From Bacteroidales bacterium (GTDB taxonomy: Bacteria; Bacteroidota; Bacteroidia; Bacteroidales; WCHB1-69): DNA of 64,000 nucleotides. This document shows positions 1 to 9,511 of this stretch, one piece after another. Position 1 is the first letter of the stretch; every line of letters starts with the position of its first letter. The stretch is from assembly GCA_024400635.1 (NCBI GenBank), contig JAKSMI010000001.1, forward strand, positions 49,468 to 113,467. The letters are read 5' to 3'. The notes below the pieces were generated by a model. The model did no database searches and was not told where the DNA came from. It saw only the letters and a list, made by a program, of their open reading frames with translations. The position numbers were made by a program, and so were the translations under genes.

Positions 1-1617
1 TTATTTGATACGAACAACAATCTCATCAAGTGTTCTTTGACCAGCTTCACAAGAAGCTTTGATATTGGTAAAGATGATGGTTGTACCTGATGTTGATTTT
101 TGAATTTTAGATTTCACAGCTTCACTGAATTGAGCACCAGTACAAGTCAAAGGACTATCTTCATAACCTTTAGAGTTGAAGATTACCTGATATGAATTGA
201 TGGTCCATTTTAAGTCGTAGGCAAAATCATCGCCCATAGCCGCACGGATGAATGGGTTAGCGGTCAATTCAGTTTTTGATCTCTTACCACCCTTAATGTT
301 GGCACCAATGGTGGAACGTGGGTCAGGAACACGTTTTACACGGAATTTGGTTGTACCCATAGCTTGAGTTTTACCACCCATATTTGCGCTAACGGTAGCA
401 TCAACTGTTTTACCAATCAAGGAAGTAGGAACAGAAACGTTGAATTTGCCAGCTTCAGCACGAGTAGCATTACAACCGGGGAAACTAACTGACAACTGAT
501 CTGGAGCCACTGGGGCAGAGACTGAGATTGGGTTTGCAATACCTGCGTACAAAACATTCATCTTGTCGGCAGAAATTGTAGCGGAAGGTTTAACAACCAT
601 GTAACGGTCGCTGAATGAATAATACTGGTCGCTTCCATCAGGAGCTTTGATTTTAATCAAACCAGCATATCTTTGTTCACCCAAGCCACCTGCACCGATT
701 TCCAACTGAACCAAACCGTTTTCGCCATCCAATCTGGTAGCGCTACCTAATTGATCAACGGTCAAAGTATCAACACCCATTTTGTAATAAACTTCAGGGG
801 TTGATTTGGTATCGTATGCAGCCACGATGATGTCAGCAGTATATTTGTCACCAGCAAACACCATGCGTGAATTAGGAATAGCCTTACCTGATACATTATC
901 AAACTTAAAGTCGTTAGCACTGATAGATGCCTTGATGTATTCCAGCATTTTAGATTCGGCATTACGAATTTCACCTTCGGTATTGTTAATCAAGGTAACG
1001 GTAGCAGCCATGATAACGTCATCGAACATGTGTTCTTCCCAAGTCAGTGTTTTCTCACCTTCTTTACCTTTGAAAGTCTTTTCAACGTCTAGGCCGATAG
1101 CATTGCTCATGGCTTCACGAGCTGATGCGTCATCAACCAATGCCAAGATGTCGCTCTTATATTTAAGAATGGCATCTTTCATCTTTTTGGCATTACCCTG
1201 ACCCAAAAGGAACTGGGTCGGTTTGCTTCTATCATCCTTAGATTCGATGGTTTCAACCGTCTTAGGTTTACCTTCTTTGTCTTCATACTGACCATCAACG
1301 TAGATAATCAACTCTTTCTTCATAGCTTCGATTTCGTCAATCAAAGCATCCGTTTTCTGCTTAAGAGTATTGGCTTTAGTTTCAGCGTCCTTAACTTTTT
1401 CAGGGCCTTGGATAGCTTTCTGTGCCTGCAGCCAAGCGTAGTCACTTTCATTCATTGCAATTGTATTCGTCATTGACGAAGTCATTGTATCGTCAACCAA
1501 CGAAAAGGCCTCGATGATATCCTTTGACACATTCAATGCCAACATAGCGGTCAGCACCAAATACATCATACCAATCATCTTTTGTCTCGGGGTCTCCGGA
1601 CAATTCGTTGCACCCAT
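1..1617 (-). CDS. gldM: T9SS inner-membrane motor component PorM/GldM
   Basis: This is the PorM/GldM subunit of the type IX secretion system, anchored in the inner membrane and reaching through the periplasm toward the PorK/PorN ring. With GldL it forms the proton-driven rotary motor of the system. The 538-residue protein has one hydrophobic segment near residues 14-30 in a typical GldM start (RQKMIGMMYLVLTAMLALN), then a long periplasmic part with helical stretches followed by beta-rich domains. Length is close to the family norm of a little over 500. It is the last gene visible of porP-porK-porL-porM, 37 bp after gldL. Its stop codon is the first three bases of the window, so porN/gldN, the usual next gene, would lie just outside. 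Confidence 0.95.
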   Translation of the reverse strand: MGATNCPETPRQKMIGMMYLVLTAMLALNVSKDIIEAFSLVDDTMTSSMTNTIAMNESDYAWLQAQKAIQGPEKVKDAETKANTLKQKTDALIDEIEAMKKELIIYVDGQYEDKEGKPKTVETIESKDDRSKPTQFLLGQGNAKKMKDAILKYKSDILALVDDASAREAMSNAIGLDVEKTFKGKEGEKTLTWEEHMFDDVIMAATVTLINNTEGEIRNAESKMLEYIKASISANDFKFDNVSGKAIPNSRMVFAGDKYTADIIVAAYDTKSTPEVYYKMGVDTLTVDQLGSATRLDGENGLVQLEIGAGGLGEQRYAGLIKIKAPDGSDQYYSFSDRYMVVKPSATISADKMNVLYAGIANPISVSAPVAPDQLSVSFPGCNATRAEAGKFNVSVPTSLIGKTVDATVSANMGGKTQAMGTTKFRVKRVPDPRSTIGANIKGGKRSKTELTANPFIRAAMGDDFAYDLKWTINSYQVIFNSKGYEDSPLTCTGAQFSEAVKSKIQKSTSGTTIIFTNIKASCEAGQRTLDEIVVRIK

Positions 1618-1654
1618 ATTACTTCTTTTTTTTAGATAATTAATTCAGTTATAA

Positions 1655-2545
1655 TTAGTTGGCAACATTCATTGCAGCAACCATCTTACCATAAACGTTA
1701 CTCAACTTAGCTACGTTTTTAGTCAATTGGTCAACTTCTTTCTTGCACATTTCAGTATTAGAAGCGAAAGAGCTGAGGCTTTCTTCAATCTGCTTGCTGG
1801 CCTGCTGCATAGCTTGAGTGTTTTTCACTTGCATTTCGTACATAGTGTTGATAGAACTCAAGTTCTGGTTCAGCTTATTCAACTGTTCATTATAAGAACC
1901 TGTATCTGATTGAAGAGCTTTTGTTGTATCTTCATAAATTTTAGCGAGGTTGCCAACTGCACTTGCTGCTTTCTGAACGTTTTCAAGATATGCAGCGGAA
2001 GTGTTGGAATCGGTATCCAACGCTTTAGAAGTCTTATCATATTGAAGAGTAAGATTTCTGACAGATTCTGAAGCTTTCTTTAAGTTGTTTACATAGCCAT
2101 CGGTTGCGGCAGTTGCGTCAGCTGCGCCAGCCAATTTGTGAGCATTATCACTCAAGTTGCGCATACCATCAGCCAAACTTTCGATAAGTTCTGGTCCAAT
2201 CTTAGCTTCTGTCAGCATTTGGTCAAGTTGTTGAGTAACCGTTCCTGTAAGAGGTTTCTTCTTATCAGCTTTCTTGCTTGATTTTTCTTCTTCCTCTTCT
2301 TCATTACCCAATGCCAATTCGGGATAAACCAATGCCCAGTTGTACTCAACGTGAAGTGGTTCGAATGCCGAGAAGAAGAAAATAATAGCTTCGGTACCCA
2401 TACCTAACATCAGCATTAAACCGGCACCGGGATAGTGTTGAATTTTGAACAATGCACCTAAAATAACGACTGAAGCACCCCAGCCATACAATTTGGTCAT
2501 AAAGTTTTTGTAACCTTTACTTCTAACGAATTTGTAAAGTCCCAT
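1655..2545 (-). CDS. gldL: T9SS inner-membrane motor component PorL/GldL
   Basis: PorL/GldL is the inner-membrane partner of GldM in the type IX secretion motor. The 296-residue protein starts with two adjacent membrane helices (about residues 20-37 and 41-61), followed by a long cytoplasmic part rich in predicted helix and coiled coil. Glu52 lies inside the second helix and Glu62 at its end. By position they match the conserved intramembrane glutamates reported as important for proton coupling in Flavobacterium GldL. A Glu/Lys-rich linker at about residues 81-95 precedes the helical tail. It lies 59 bp downstream of gldK and 37 bp upstream of gldM. Confidence 0.95.
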   Translation of the reverse strand: MGLYKFVRSKGYKNFMTKLYGWGASVVILGALFKIQHYPGAGLMLMLGMGTEAIIFFFSAFEPLHVEYNWALVYPELALGNEEEEEEKSSKKADKKKPLTGTVTQQLDQMLTEAKIGPELIESLADGMRNLSDNAHKLAGAADATAATDGYVNNLKKASESVRNLTLQYDKTSKALDTDSNTSAAYLENVQKAASAVGNLAKIYEDTTKALQSDTGSYNEQLNKLNQNLSSINTMYEMQVKNTQAMQQASKQIEESLSSFASNTEMCKKEVDQLTKNVAKLSNVYGKMVAAMNVAN

Positions 2546-2604
2546 AATTGATTTTTTTTTGAATTAAATGTTTAAGTTAACTATTTATTTTGTATTAAAT
2601 TCTA

Positions 2605-4032
2605 CTAGTAAATATGCGAAGCGCTATTGCTGTCACCTCTTTGACGTCCCATGTAGCTTTGAACACAACGGAAACCAACGTAGCACTTGCAAGTATCTTG
2701 ATATTCATAGGTTTTAGCATACACGCGGGTGTAGTAGCTAACATCTTTCCAAGAACCACCACGAATGACTTTTCTTTTCTTTTCAGGAGTATCATTCTTC
2801 TTAGCATAGTAAGTATACTGAGGGTTCAAGTCATGGGTAAAGTTGATGGCTGATTCATCGTATGCGTCTTCGCACCATTCAGCGACATTACCTGCCATAT
2901 CAAACAAACCAAAATCATTGGGATGATAGTGTGCGACGATGCTTGGATAAGGATTACCATCGGCGATATAGTTACCGCGCTGTGGTTTGAAGTTGCTGAG
3001 GAAACAACCGTTAGCATTCTGGGTTGAAGGTCCGCCCCAAGGATAGGAAGTCATATTGTGAAGTCCACGAGCGGCATATTCCCATTCACTTTCATTGGGG
3101 AGGCGGAATTCCTGTTCATTTTCATAAGATTTTGATCCCAACCATGACAAACGCAACATTGTTCTCCAATGAACAAAAGCCTTAGCCTGTACCCAGCTAA
3201 CACCCACCACTGGATAGTCGTCATAACGAGTGTTGGAGAAATAGTTCAACAACATAGGATCATTGAATGAATAAGTGAAATCGTGTGCCCACGCCAATGT
3301 GTCAGGATAAATGTTCACCACATTGTGACGGATGAAACGTTTCCAGCCACCATTCAAATGGGAAGGACGGTTGGCATACATACCACCATATTCATAATCA
3401 TTATCCGCACCGAACTCTTTCGTTGATGCCCCGAAATTTTCAGGATCTTTCGGATCACGATAATTTCTGAAATCATATTCCCAATACTCATAATTATACA
3501 TTTCCGTATTAGTAGTATTGGGACGATAGTGATAAAAACGTGTATTAACCTTGTTGAACAATGGACTTAAAGCCGACTGAACTTCTTCATTATCAGAATC
3601 CCATGGAATTTCTTCTTTCCAGTTGATCAACTTAGGTTCAATAACTTCGCCTTCGTTTTCGCCCTTAGTGTATTTTTTATAGTGACCATATTTTTCGAAA
3701 TCAGTCAATTCGGCCTCGCCCAGCAATACGTGAGCGATAGAGTCGCGTACCCAATAAACAAATTGGCGATACTCATTATTCGTGATTTCAGTTTCGTCCA
3801 TCCAAAAAGCAGTGATGGTCACGTTCTTAGACTGATGGGTCAATGCGAAAGGAACATCCTCATCGCCAGCGCCCATCATGTAATGGCCTGCGGGGACGTA
3901 AACCATACCAAAGGGTTCAACATCCATAAAATCCGGGCGTTCTTTCACGCCAACCAGCTGTCCGTCGCCGTTGTTTTTGCATGACAGGAATATCACACAA
4001 ACGACTAATAGTAATGCTGCTAATTTTTTCAT
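2605..4032 (-). CDS. gldK: T9SS lipoprotein PorK/GldK (FGE-sulfatase fold)
   Basis: PorK/GldK is an outer-membrane lipoprotein that, with PorN, forms the periplasmic ring of the type IX secretion system. The 475-residue product begins with a lipoprotein signal peptide ending FLSC, putting the lipidated cysteine at residue 18. Most of the rest is a formylglycine-generating-enzyme-like domain (SUMF1 type), recognisable from EFRLPNESEWEYAARG, GNVAEWCEDAYD and VIRGGSW and from the C-terminal Cys-rich YVGFRC segment. In GldK this fold is structural rather than catalytic. The gene sits between porP and gldL in the usual order. Confidence 0.94.
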   Translation of the reverse strand: MKKLAALLLVVCVIFLSCKNNGDGQLVGVKERPDFMDVEPFGMVYVPAGHYMMGAGDEDVPFALTHQSKNVTITAFWMDETEITNNEYRQFVYWVRDSIAHVLLGEAELTDFEKYGHYKKYTKGENEGEVIEPKLINWKEEIPWDSDNEEVQSALSPLFNKVNTRFYHYRPNTTNTEMYNYEYWEYDFRNYRDPKDPENFGASTKEFGADNDYEYGGMYANRPSHLNGGWKRFIRHNVVNIYPDTLAWAHDFTYSFNDPMLLNYFSNTRYDDYPVVGVSWVQAKAFVHWRTMLRLSWLGSKSYENEQEFRLPNESEWEYAARGLHNMTSYPWGGPSTQNANGCFLSNFKPQRGNYIADGNPYPSIVAHYHPNDFGLFDMAGNVAEWCEDAYDESAINFTHDLNPQYTYYAKKNDTPEKKRKVIRGGSWKDVSYYTRVYAKTYEYQDTCKCYVGFRCVQSYMGRQRGDSNSASHIY

Positions 4033-4084
4033 TTTTTTATTCTTTATGTTTGAAAAAAACGATTATTTCGATGATTTATTGTTT

Positions 4085-5110
4085 TTAATATTGATTTTTA
4101 TAGATATTTCTTGTTGATCCATAGCCAGAAAAGACTTCTTCTTTATAAATATCGAAGCAATAACGAATCATGATTTCGATATCGCCATAGCCACGATCTT
4201 TCTTATACCCCATCTTGCTAGTGGTGATGCCGTAAGCCAAACCAAGATCAATACCTTTCAGATAATTATTTGAATGATTATAGAAAGGCCGTGCCCCGAA
4301 AAGAAGTGAAACGGCGTCATCGATACGGTAGGACAAGCCTCCCCAGAACACACCGTTGTAACGGGTCAGCAACATCAAATCAAACTGTACCGACTTCAAA
4401 TCTGTCTTTATCAATGCTGAAGGTTCCAAAGTCCAACTCGGATTCCATGGAAGAATCCAAATGTATCCTCCATGCAAGTACAACTGACGAGAACGGTTGA
4501 TAACACTGGCATCACCCGACAAACGGGCTTTGGTTATCAATTGAGTACCCGACAAGCCGACATTCCAACGGTCAGCCTTGTAAAATAAGCCAAAGTTGAT
4601 ATCAAAATCCATTACGGACTCTTCACCCTGAAGTTTAGTTAACACAGCGTCATTTTCCTGCAGTGCATGTAACTTACTTCCATCAATAGCCTGATTAAAG
4701 AAACTGACCTGCAAACCGATACCCAAGTGTCCCGTAGGTATTTTCAATTTATACGCGTAGCCAAAACGAATACCTACATTATTATAAAAGCCAACTCTAT
4801 CACTAAGGATAGAAAGACCAAAACTACCTTTACATTTGCGCAAATAAGATTCAATGTTGAACATGAATTCACGTGGAGCCGTTTTCTCTTTGGTCACCTG
4901 ACCATTCTCATCGGTATAAACATCCTGCCATCCCACATAGGCCTGTCTATAGAAGCCGGTAAAGCACAAAGTATTGCTTTGTTCACCCATTGCGCCAGGG
5001 TTATAATACATCGTAGCCCACGGAAATAGCGTAAATTGGGCGTCATCTTGTGCAAAAGCACTCGATACGAATAGCATCAGAAGTAGTAGAAAAGCACCGA
5101 TTTTTTTCAT
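4085..5110 (-). CDS. porP: T9SS outer-membrane protein PorP/SprF family
   Basis: This is a PorP/SprF-family outer-membrane beta-barrel and the first gene of the porP-K-L-M operon. The 341-residue product has a clean signal peptide (residues 1-20, cleavage before QDDAQ) and then the family's opening PWATMYYNPGAMG, followed by alternating beta strands typical of a small barrel. Family members bind the inner-membrane motor indirectly, or tie particular cargo to it. The gap to gldK is 52 bp, so co-transcription is expected. A 234-bp upstream region holds a candidate promoter and overlapping inverted repeats, annotated separately. Confidence 0.92.
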   Translation of the reverse strand: MKKIGAFLLLLMLFVSSAFAQDDAQFTLFPWATMYYNPGAMGEQSNTLCFTGFYRQAYVGWQDVYTDENGQVTKEKTAPREFMFNIESYLRKCKGSFGLSILSDRVGFYNNVGIRFGYAYKLKIPTGHLGIGLQVSFFNQAIDGSKLHALQENDAVLTKLQGEESVMDFDINFGLFYKADRWNVGLSGTQLITKARLSGDASVINRSRQLYLHGGYIWILPWNPSWTLEPSALIKTDLKSVQFDLMLLTRYNGVFWGGLSYRIDDAVSLLFGARPFYNHSNNYLKGIDLGLAYGITTSKMGYKKDRGYGDIEIMIRYCFDIYKEEVFSGYGSTRNIYKNQY

Positions 5111-5193
5111 TCGTACTCGCTTTATATTATTTTTTTCTTTCTTTTACAACTATTTATCCATCAACACATTACAACATTATTTAACAACAACAA

Positions 5194-5257
5194 ACTTGCG
5201 GAAAATGGTATTTTTTCGCAAGTTACCCACCATTTTCAAGCGGCACAATATCCGCTT
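5194..5257 (-). promoter_or_regulatory. Overlapping inverted repeats in the porP leader
   Basis: Three inverted repeats sit between the porP start and its candidate promoter. A 6-bp pair is at 5238-5243/5252-5257 (AAGCGG/CCGCTT), a 9-bp pair at 5201-5209/5229-5237 (GAAAATGGT/ACCATTTTC) and a 7-bp pair at 5194-5200/5217-5223 (ACTTGCG/CGCAAGT). The last two cross each other, so an RNA can form only one at a time, or a strained pseudoknot. Read leftwards, the 7-bp hairpin is followed by a T/G-rich stretch. It could be a weak terminator for the upstream barrel gene or an attenuator for porP. The pairings are visible; the role is inference. Confidence 0.4.
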
Positions 5258-5272
5258 TTAATTTTCAAACTC

Positions 5273-5280
5273 CAAAAATA
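5273..5280 (-). promoter_or_regulatory. Candidate -7 box for porPKLM
   Basis: On the minus strand this reads TATTTTTG, a match to the Bacteroidota -7 consensus TAnnTTTG. Transcription would begin near 5266, giving a leader of about 155 nt before porP that contains the inverted repeats at 5194-5257. No clear TTTG -33 element is seen at the expected distance. Confidence 0.4.
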
Positions 5281-5344
5281 CAAAAAAAAATGTACGATAA
5301 TAAAAAATCTTAATTTTTTTTCCATTTTTATAATTTTCTCGATT

Positions 5345-8300
5345 TTAGAAGCTTGCTCGCAACTCCAGGCTCCCCGTATGAATCACTTTATTGCCCTGAG
5401 TAAATCGTCCCTGATACATTAAATTCAAACGCAAGAAGTCGGCAATACTTGCTTCGTATTTTGCCGTCCAAGTCATATTGTTGCCGACACTCAATCCTTC
5501 CAACATTTCGTATGCCAAACTGCTATTGGTTTCCACATCACTCTTCATTAATATATATGAAACCTCACCCGTCAAATTCCCTTTCTTCAACATTTTATAC
5601 TTGACTTCAAGATTGACTTTATGCTGAATTGCCCTCTGTCCCCCGCTTCTATTCCATTTGGTGAAAAAATCATAACCCAAAATCACAAAGAGTTTGTTTT
5701 TGTAATGAAAATCAATCTCATTAAGCGTTTGATGTGCTTCAATTCGATAGCTCCTCGATAGCATGAATTGTGAATCGTTGTCCTTCATCGAATGGCGATA
5801 ATCGGTTTTCAAAGTCAGCATTGAGCATGGATTACCTCTCAGCACCACTTGCTGCAAATCGAATGAACCCAAATCGGAACCGTAGTAAAGCAAACTTTTA
5901 TTTCGATTGACTTGCACGATGAAATCCACACTAAATAAAGATTTATGATTATAAGACAAAGTATTAATGAACGACATATTGCTTGACACGACATTGGTAT
6001 CATTCATTTTCAGATAAAAAGGATTAAAGGCATTCCCATTGCCGAAGGTGTTTTTCTGCACCGTTTTGAAAGTGGCTGTGTTGCTAAAGCGAGCCAACAC
6101 CCGACGGAAATCTTTCTTTCCTGACCAGACATTGGCTGGTCGCAACTGAACAGTCTGCAAAAATTGATTGTTGAATGTGTTGATGTAATCGTTACCTGTC
6201 TGCCATACCTTTATATAATTAGCCTGATCCTGAAACGCCGCCACTTCGAACTCATCGAGTTCTTCAATGCCATTACCATTATAGTCGTTCCAAACATAAA
6301 CGCCTTGGCCATCTGCAACTTTCAAAAACGAATACACCATTTTCTGTTCCAAACCGCTACCAGCTTCATAATATGTATTCAACACCAAGGCATTACGCCA
6401 AAAGCGACCCGTATATTCCAAACCTGCCAAGAAGTAATTCTCGCCGTCGAAACCGCCCTCAAGCTTTTTCTGCTGTCGATTCCGATATGTGGCATTTACA
6501 CTCAAACGGTTGTGCTTAAATTTTGTCAACGCCAAAGACATCTTTGCCTCATTGCTAACGACACCCATACTTAAAACATTGTCTGCTAGTTGACTTTCAA
6601 GTCTATTCAAATAAGATATTTGATATTGTACGGCCGTTGAATCATTATTTTTCAAAAACAACTGTGCTTGATTCTTTATTTTACTTCCTGACCGCAGCAA
6701 TCTCGTTTCATTCTCTTTAAATATATTGTATTCAAAATCCTCTTTGACACCAATCTCGACTTTTTTTAAAGTCTTCGACAAAGTATTATCAGATATAATA
6801 TAATTAGTATTCTGAATACTATCGTTAGAAAAAAGATAAGATGTATTGGTCATGAACAACCAACCATTCTTCCTTGTGTTAATATTCAATTCATTTTTCA
6901 AGGCGTTCATATTGTTGAAACGAGCGAACCAATTCAAATGATAATTAATCTCGCCAATCCGAATGTTCGAAAAACCCAAACCAAGCTGCAGCATATGCTC
7001 ATGAAATTCATTGCTATAATCCTCCTTCAGATTGTAATTTCTTTCAAATTCAACTTCACGAGTGCTTTCCAAGACTCTGAAATCCCTATGCAAGAATTCA
7101 TAATGGACTTGCGTATTAAAAAACCAAGGAATGCTATCAGCCAATTTTCTCTTCATTTCTTTAAAATGATGAAAATCAAGATTATAAGCGAAACCAACTT
7201 TATTTTTATAGTCTTTAGAAAAATTATTGCCATCATAGTTTGACAATGCCAATTCGGTTGAAAGACCTGTATTTTTCGAAAAATCGTAAGCAGCTGCAAT
7301 CGTCACCATATCCATTGTTTTCGGTGTATAGAGTTGTTGCACTGGTTCATAATTACCTTGCGGAACACCATCCACGGGAGCAACCCAGCGGAAAACGCGT
7401 CCATTAGCCGTACTATTTTCCAAAATATAATTTCCCAAATTATTTCCCACCAAAGTAAAGCCCAGACGAAAAAGTTGCATCTGATAATTGTTGGAGTGAA
7501 CATAGCATGTATAAGAAATGCCATCTACAGAAGTATCCCTGCGTTCGTACAAGACTTCGTTATTATTGTACAGGGTAGTATCAATATTGGGATACCAAGC
7601 CTGACTTGCGTCATCGGAAAGACTTGCCAGGAATGCCTTTCTCGCATTATCCAACTCGGGTTGAATCGAATGGTTTTTCAAATCCTGTTCATGGAAAAAG
7701 TTCACTCTCAATTTCAACTTTCCGATTTTTTCATGACTAAATTCATTGAAAGTAAACAAATTATAACGAGAATAATGTTTATCGGAATATTCATATTCCA
7801 CAATGATTCGTTTATCGGATGTAATCAAATGCTTGACCGTAAAAGTTATTTCTCCTGTATTATAATCGATGGTATAGTCGTTATCCTGGCCTCTAACAAG
7901 CAGTTGCCCATTGATATAGACTCGCTCGCTTCCGGCAAGAATGACGATATTACTTTCATTTTGGTCACCCGTCAGTCGGTAAGGACCTTGAACACCATTC
8001 ATTGCCGTAATGGATTTCTTGACAAATTTTCCTTTGCTCAGACCACCACCTACTGTATTCTTTAGATTATAATTATCCTTGAATGAATTATTCGCATTAA
8101 AAACCATCCCCATAAACTTACGGGTAAAGCGCATAAAATTGTCATATTGCTGCGTAACTTCAATATCACCGGCGTCAACCATAAAACGATTGTCGTAATT
8201 AAGTCGGATATACACTTGGTCAAAATCCTGAATGGATTGTGTATTACCTTCAGGTTGTATGGGAACATTCTTATCGGTGATATTCGCCATGATTTCCCAC

Positions 8301-8815
8301 TTTTCCGACAATTTTCCAGATAGTTGCAAGTTAAGTGATGAGTTTAGGACGAAATCTTGATTGGTACCGATGTTCATTCCTCGTGAAATGGAGCCTGTGC
8401 CGATAATTGAGGAATTATCATTAGCAAAAACATCTTCTGTTTTAGGTACGATAGGTGTCAATTGGTGGTACATACTGCCACGTTGCCGCACATTGAGAGA
8501 CGACGGACGATGTTGCACATGTTTGGCCGGATTGAAACTAAAGCATTGATACTTATATGATATATTACGATCCAGCACTGAAGTATCCAAAATATGAATG
8601 GTTGCATTGAGAAAATCAAGTTCATAATCATCTGATTCTATTCCATTAATAGACAAAGTATTAGGAATGATTGGCAAGGTGTCAAGATGAATGAATACGG
8701 AATTGATATGAAGTGAACCGGAACGATAAAGTTGTGGAGATTGAGCCCATGCCGACAAAGCGAACCCCAAACAACAGCAAAAAAGGAAAATTCGTATCGG
8801 GAGGGACCTGTTCAC
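5345..8815 (-). CDS. Large outer-membrane beta-barrel protein, SprA-like features
   Basis: This 1156-residue protein has a signal peptide (about residues 1-24, ending SAWAQ) and is otherwise almost wholly short alternating beta strands with many aromatic and Asn/Tyr residues, ending in a strand with terminal Phe (ELRASF), as outer-membrane barrels do. Near residue 137 it carries a block reading GTGSISRGMNIGTNQDFVLN, then a segment around ITDKNVPIQPEGNTQSIQDF. These resemble my recollection of N-terminal repeats in the T9SS translocon SprA/Sov, but the protein is about half SprA's length. It lies directly upstream of porPKLM on the same strand. I cannot name a characterised orthologue; a T9SS-linked role is inferred from position and motif only. 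Confidence 0.6.
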   Translation of the reverse strand: MNRSLPIRIFLFCCCLGFALSAWAQSPQLYRSGSLHINSVFIHLDTLPIIPNTLSINGIESDDYELDFLNATIHILDTSVLDRNISYKYQCFSFNPAKHVQHRPSSLNVRQRGSMYHQLTPIVPKTEDVFANDNSSIIGTGSISRGMNIGTNQDFVLNSSLNLQLSGKLSEKWEIMANITDKNVPIQPEGNTQSIQDFDQVYIRLNYDNRFMVDAGDIEVTQQYDNFMRFTRKFMGMVFNANNSFKDNYNLKNTVGGGLSKGKFVKKSITAMNGVQGPYRLTGDQNESNIVILAGSERVYINGQLLVRGQDNDYTIDYNTGEITFTVKHLITSDKRIIVEYEYSDKHYSRYNLFTFNEFSHEKIGKLKLRVNFFHEQDLKNHSIQPELDNARKAFLASLSDDASQAWYPNIDTTLYNNNEVLYERRDTSVDGISYTCYVHSNNYQMQLFRLGFTLVGNNLGNYILENSTANGRVFRWVAPVDGVPQGNYEPVQQLYTPKTMDMVTIAAAYDFSKNTGLSTELALSNYDGNNFSKDYKNKVGFAYNLDFHHFKEMKRKLADSIPWFFNTQVHYEFLHRDFRVLESTREVEFERNYNLKEDYSNEFHEHMLQLGLGFSNIRIGEINYHLNWFARFNNMNALKNELNINTRKNGWLFMTNTSYLFSNDSIQNTNYIISDNTLSKTLKKVEIGVKEDFEYNIFKENETRLLRSGSKIKNQAQLFLKNNDSTAVQYQISYLNRLESQLADNVLSMGVVSNEAKMSLALTKFKHNRLSVNATYRNRQQKKLEGGFDGENYFLAGLEYTGRFWRNALVLNTYYEAGSGLEQKMVYSFLKVADGQGVYVWNDYNGNGIEELDEFEVAAFQDQANYIKVWQTGNDYINTFNNQFLQTVQLRPANVWSGKKDFRRVLARFSNTATFKTVQKNTFGNGNAFNPFYLKMNDTNVVSSNMSFINTLSYNHKSLFSVDFIVQVNRNKSLLYYGSDLGSFDLQQVVLRGNPCSMLTLKTDYRHSMKDNDSQFMLSRSYRIEAHQTLNEIDFHYKNKLFVILGYDFFTKWNRSGGQRAIQHKVNLEVKYKMLKKGNLTGEVSYILMKSDVETNSSLAYEMLEGLSVGNNMTWTAKYEASIADFLRLNLMYQGRFTQGNKVIHTGSLELRASF

Positions 8816-8907
8816 GTTATTAGTTGATAATTATAGGTTTATATCAAATTAAAACAAAAAAATAGCATAAATATTGTATTCGAAAACACAGATTTGAACA
8901 CAAGATG

Positions 8908-8915
8908 CAAAAATA
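8908..8915 (-). promoter_or_regulatory. Candidate -7 box for the large barrel gene
   Basis: The minus strand reads TATTTTTG here, fitting TAnnTTTG. Transcription would start near 8901, about 86 nt before the ATG at 8815. It lies just beyond the terminator of the ribosomal operon, so the barrel gene probably has its own transcript. Confidence 0.4.
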
Positions 8916-8950
8916 TCACAAAAGTTTGAGAAAACACCAGATTGAGGCAT

Positions 8951-8988
8951 AAAAAAAGCTCCTTGTTTTAAGGCAAGGAGCTTTTTTT
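8951..8988. terminator. Rho-independent terminator after rplQ
   Basis: A 9-bp perfect stem (AGCTCCTTG at 8957-8965, CAAGGAGCT at 8974-8982) with an 8-nt loop is flanked by seven A on the left and seven T on the right. It can terminate in either direction. In context it ends the leftward ribosomal protein operon about 20 bp after the rplQ stop codon. Confidence 0.9.
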
Positions 8989-9009
8989 ATGATTGGGTAA
9001 GTGTAAGTC

Positions 9010-9507
9010 TTACTCAGCGGCTGGTGTTTCAGCTTCAGGAGCGGCAGTTTCTTCAGCAACTGGAGCTTCAACTTCAGCTTTAGGAGCAGTTTTCTTGCTG
9101 CTACGTCTTGTTTTGGTAGTTTTCTTCTTTTCTTCAACGGTGTAAGTTTCGTTGAAGTCCACCAATTCGATCATACACATTTCAGCGTTATCACCTTTAC
9201 GGAAACCAGTTTTCAGAATGCGGGTATAGCCACCAGGACGGTCAGCAACTTTCTGAGAAACTTCTCTAAAAAGTTCAGTAACGGCGAATTTGTTGTGCAG
9301 ATATGCGAAAACGATACGACGAGAATGAGTGGTGTCGTTTTTGCTGCGCGTAATCAAAGGTTCAACGAATTTCTTTAATTCTTTTGCCTTTGCCAAAGTG
9401 GTGTTGATGCGTTTATGCATAATCAACGAAGCAGCCATATTTGACAACATAGCTTCTCTGTGCGCGCTTGTTCTTCCTAAATGATTGATTCTTTTAGCGT
9501 GTCTCAT
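9010..9507 (-). CDS. rplQ: 50S ribosomal protein L17
   Basis: L17 is a large-subunit protein. Residues 1 to about 125 form the conserved domain: it begins [20 protein letters not shown] and contains [16 protein letters not shown] Lys-rich stretch and then an Ala/Glu/Pro-rich acidic tail of roughly 30 residues extend the 165-residue protein beyond the usual 115-130. The last seven residues, AETPAAE, are the same as those ending L15 in the same operon. rplQ follows rpoA by 4 bp and is the last gene of the operon, before a strong terminator. Confidence 0.98.
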   Translation of the reverse strand: MRHAKRINHLGRTSAHREAMLSNMAASLIMHKRINTTLAKAKELKKFVEPLITRSKNDTTHSRRIVFAYLHNKFAVTELFREVSQKVADRPGGYTRILKTGFRKGDNAEMCMIELVDFNETYTVEEKKKTTKTRRSSKKTAPKAEVEAPVAEETAAPEAETPAAE

Positions 9508-9511
9508 ATTA

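Noticed and set aside
5194..5237. H-type pseudoknot riboswitch in the porP leader
   Set aside because: The crossing stems leave a zero-length connecting loop, which is sterically poor. Alternating hairpins are the more likely reading, and no known riboswitch class is recognised.
7334..8065. Rightward 243-codon open frame
   Set aside because: It lies wholly antisense to the large barrel gene at 5345-8815, whose signal peptide and strand pattern are convincing. The antisense product has no recognisable features.
8916..9137. Leftward 73-codon Lys/Leu-rich open frame
   Set aside because: Out-of-frame reading of the repetitive rplQ tail that runs through the terminator at 8951-8988.
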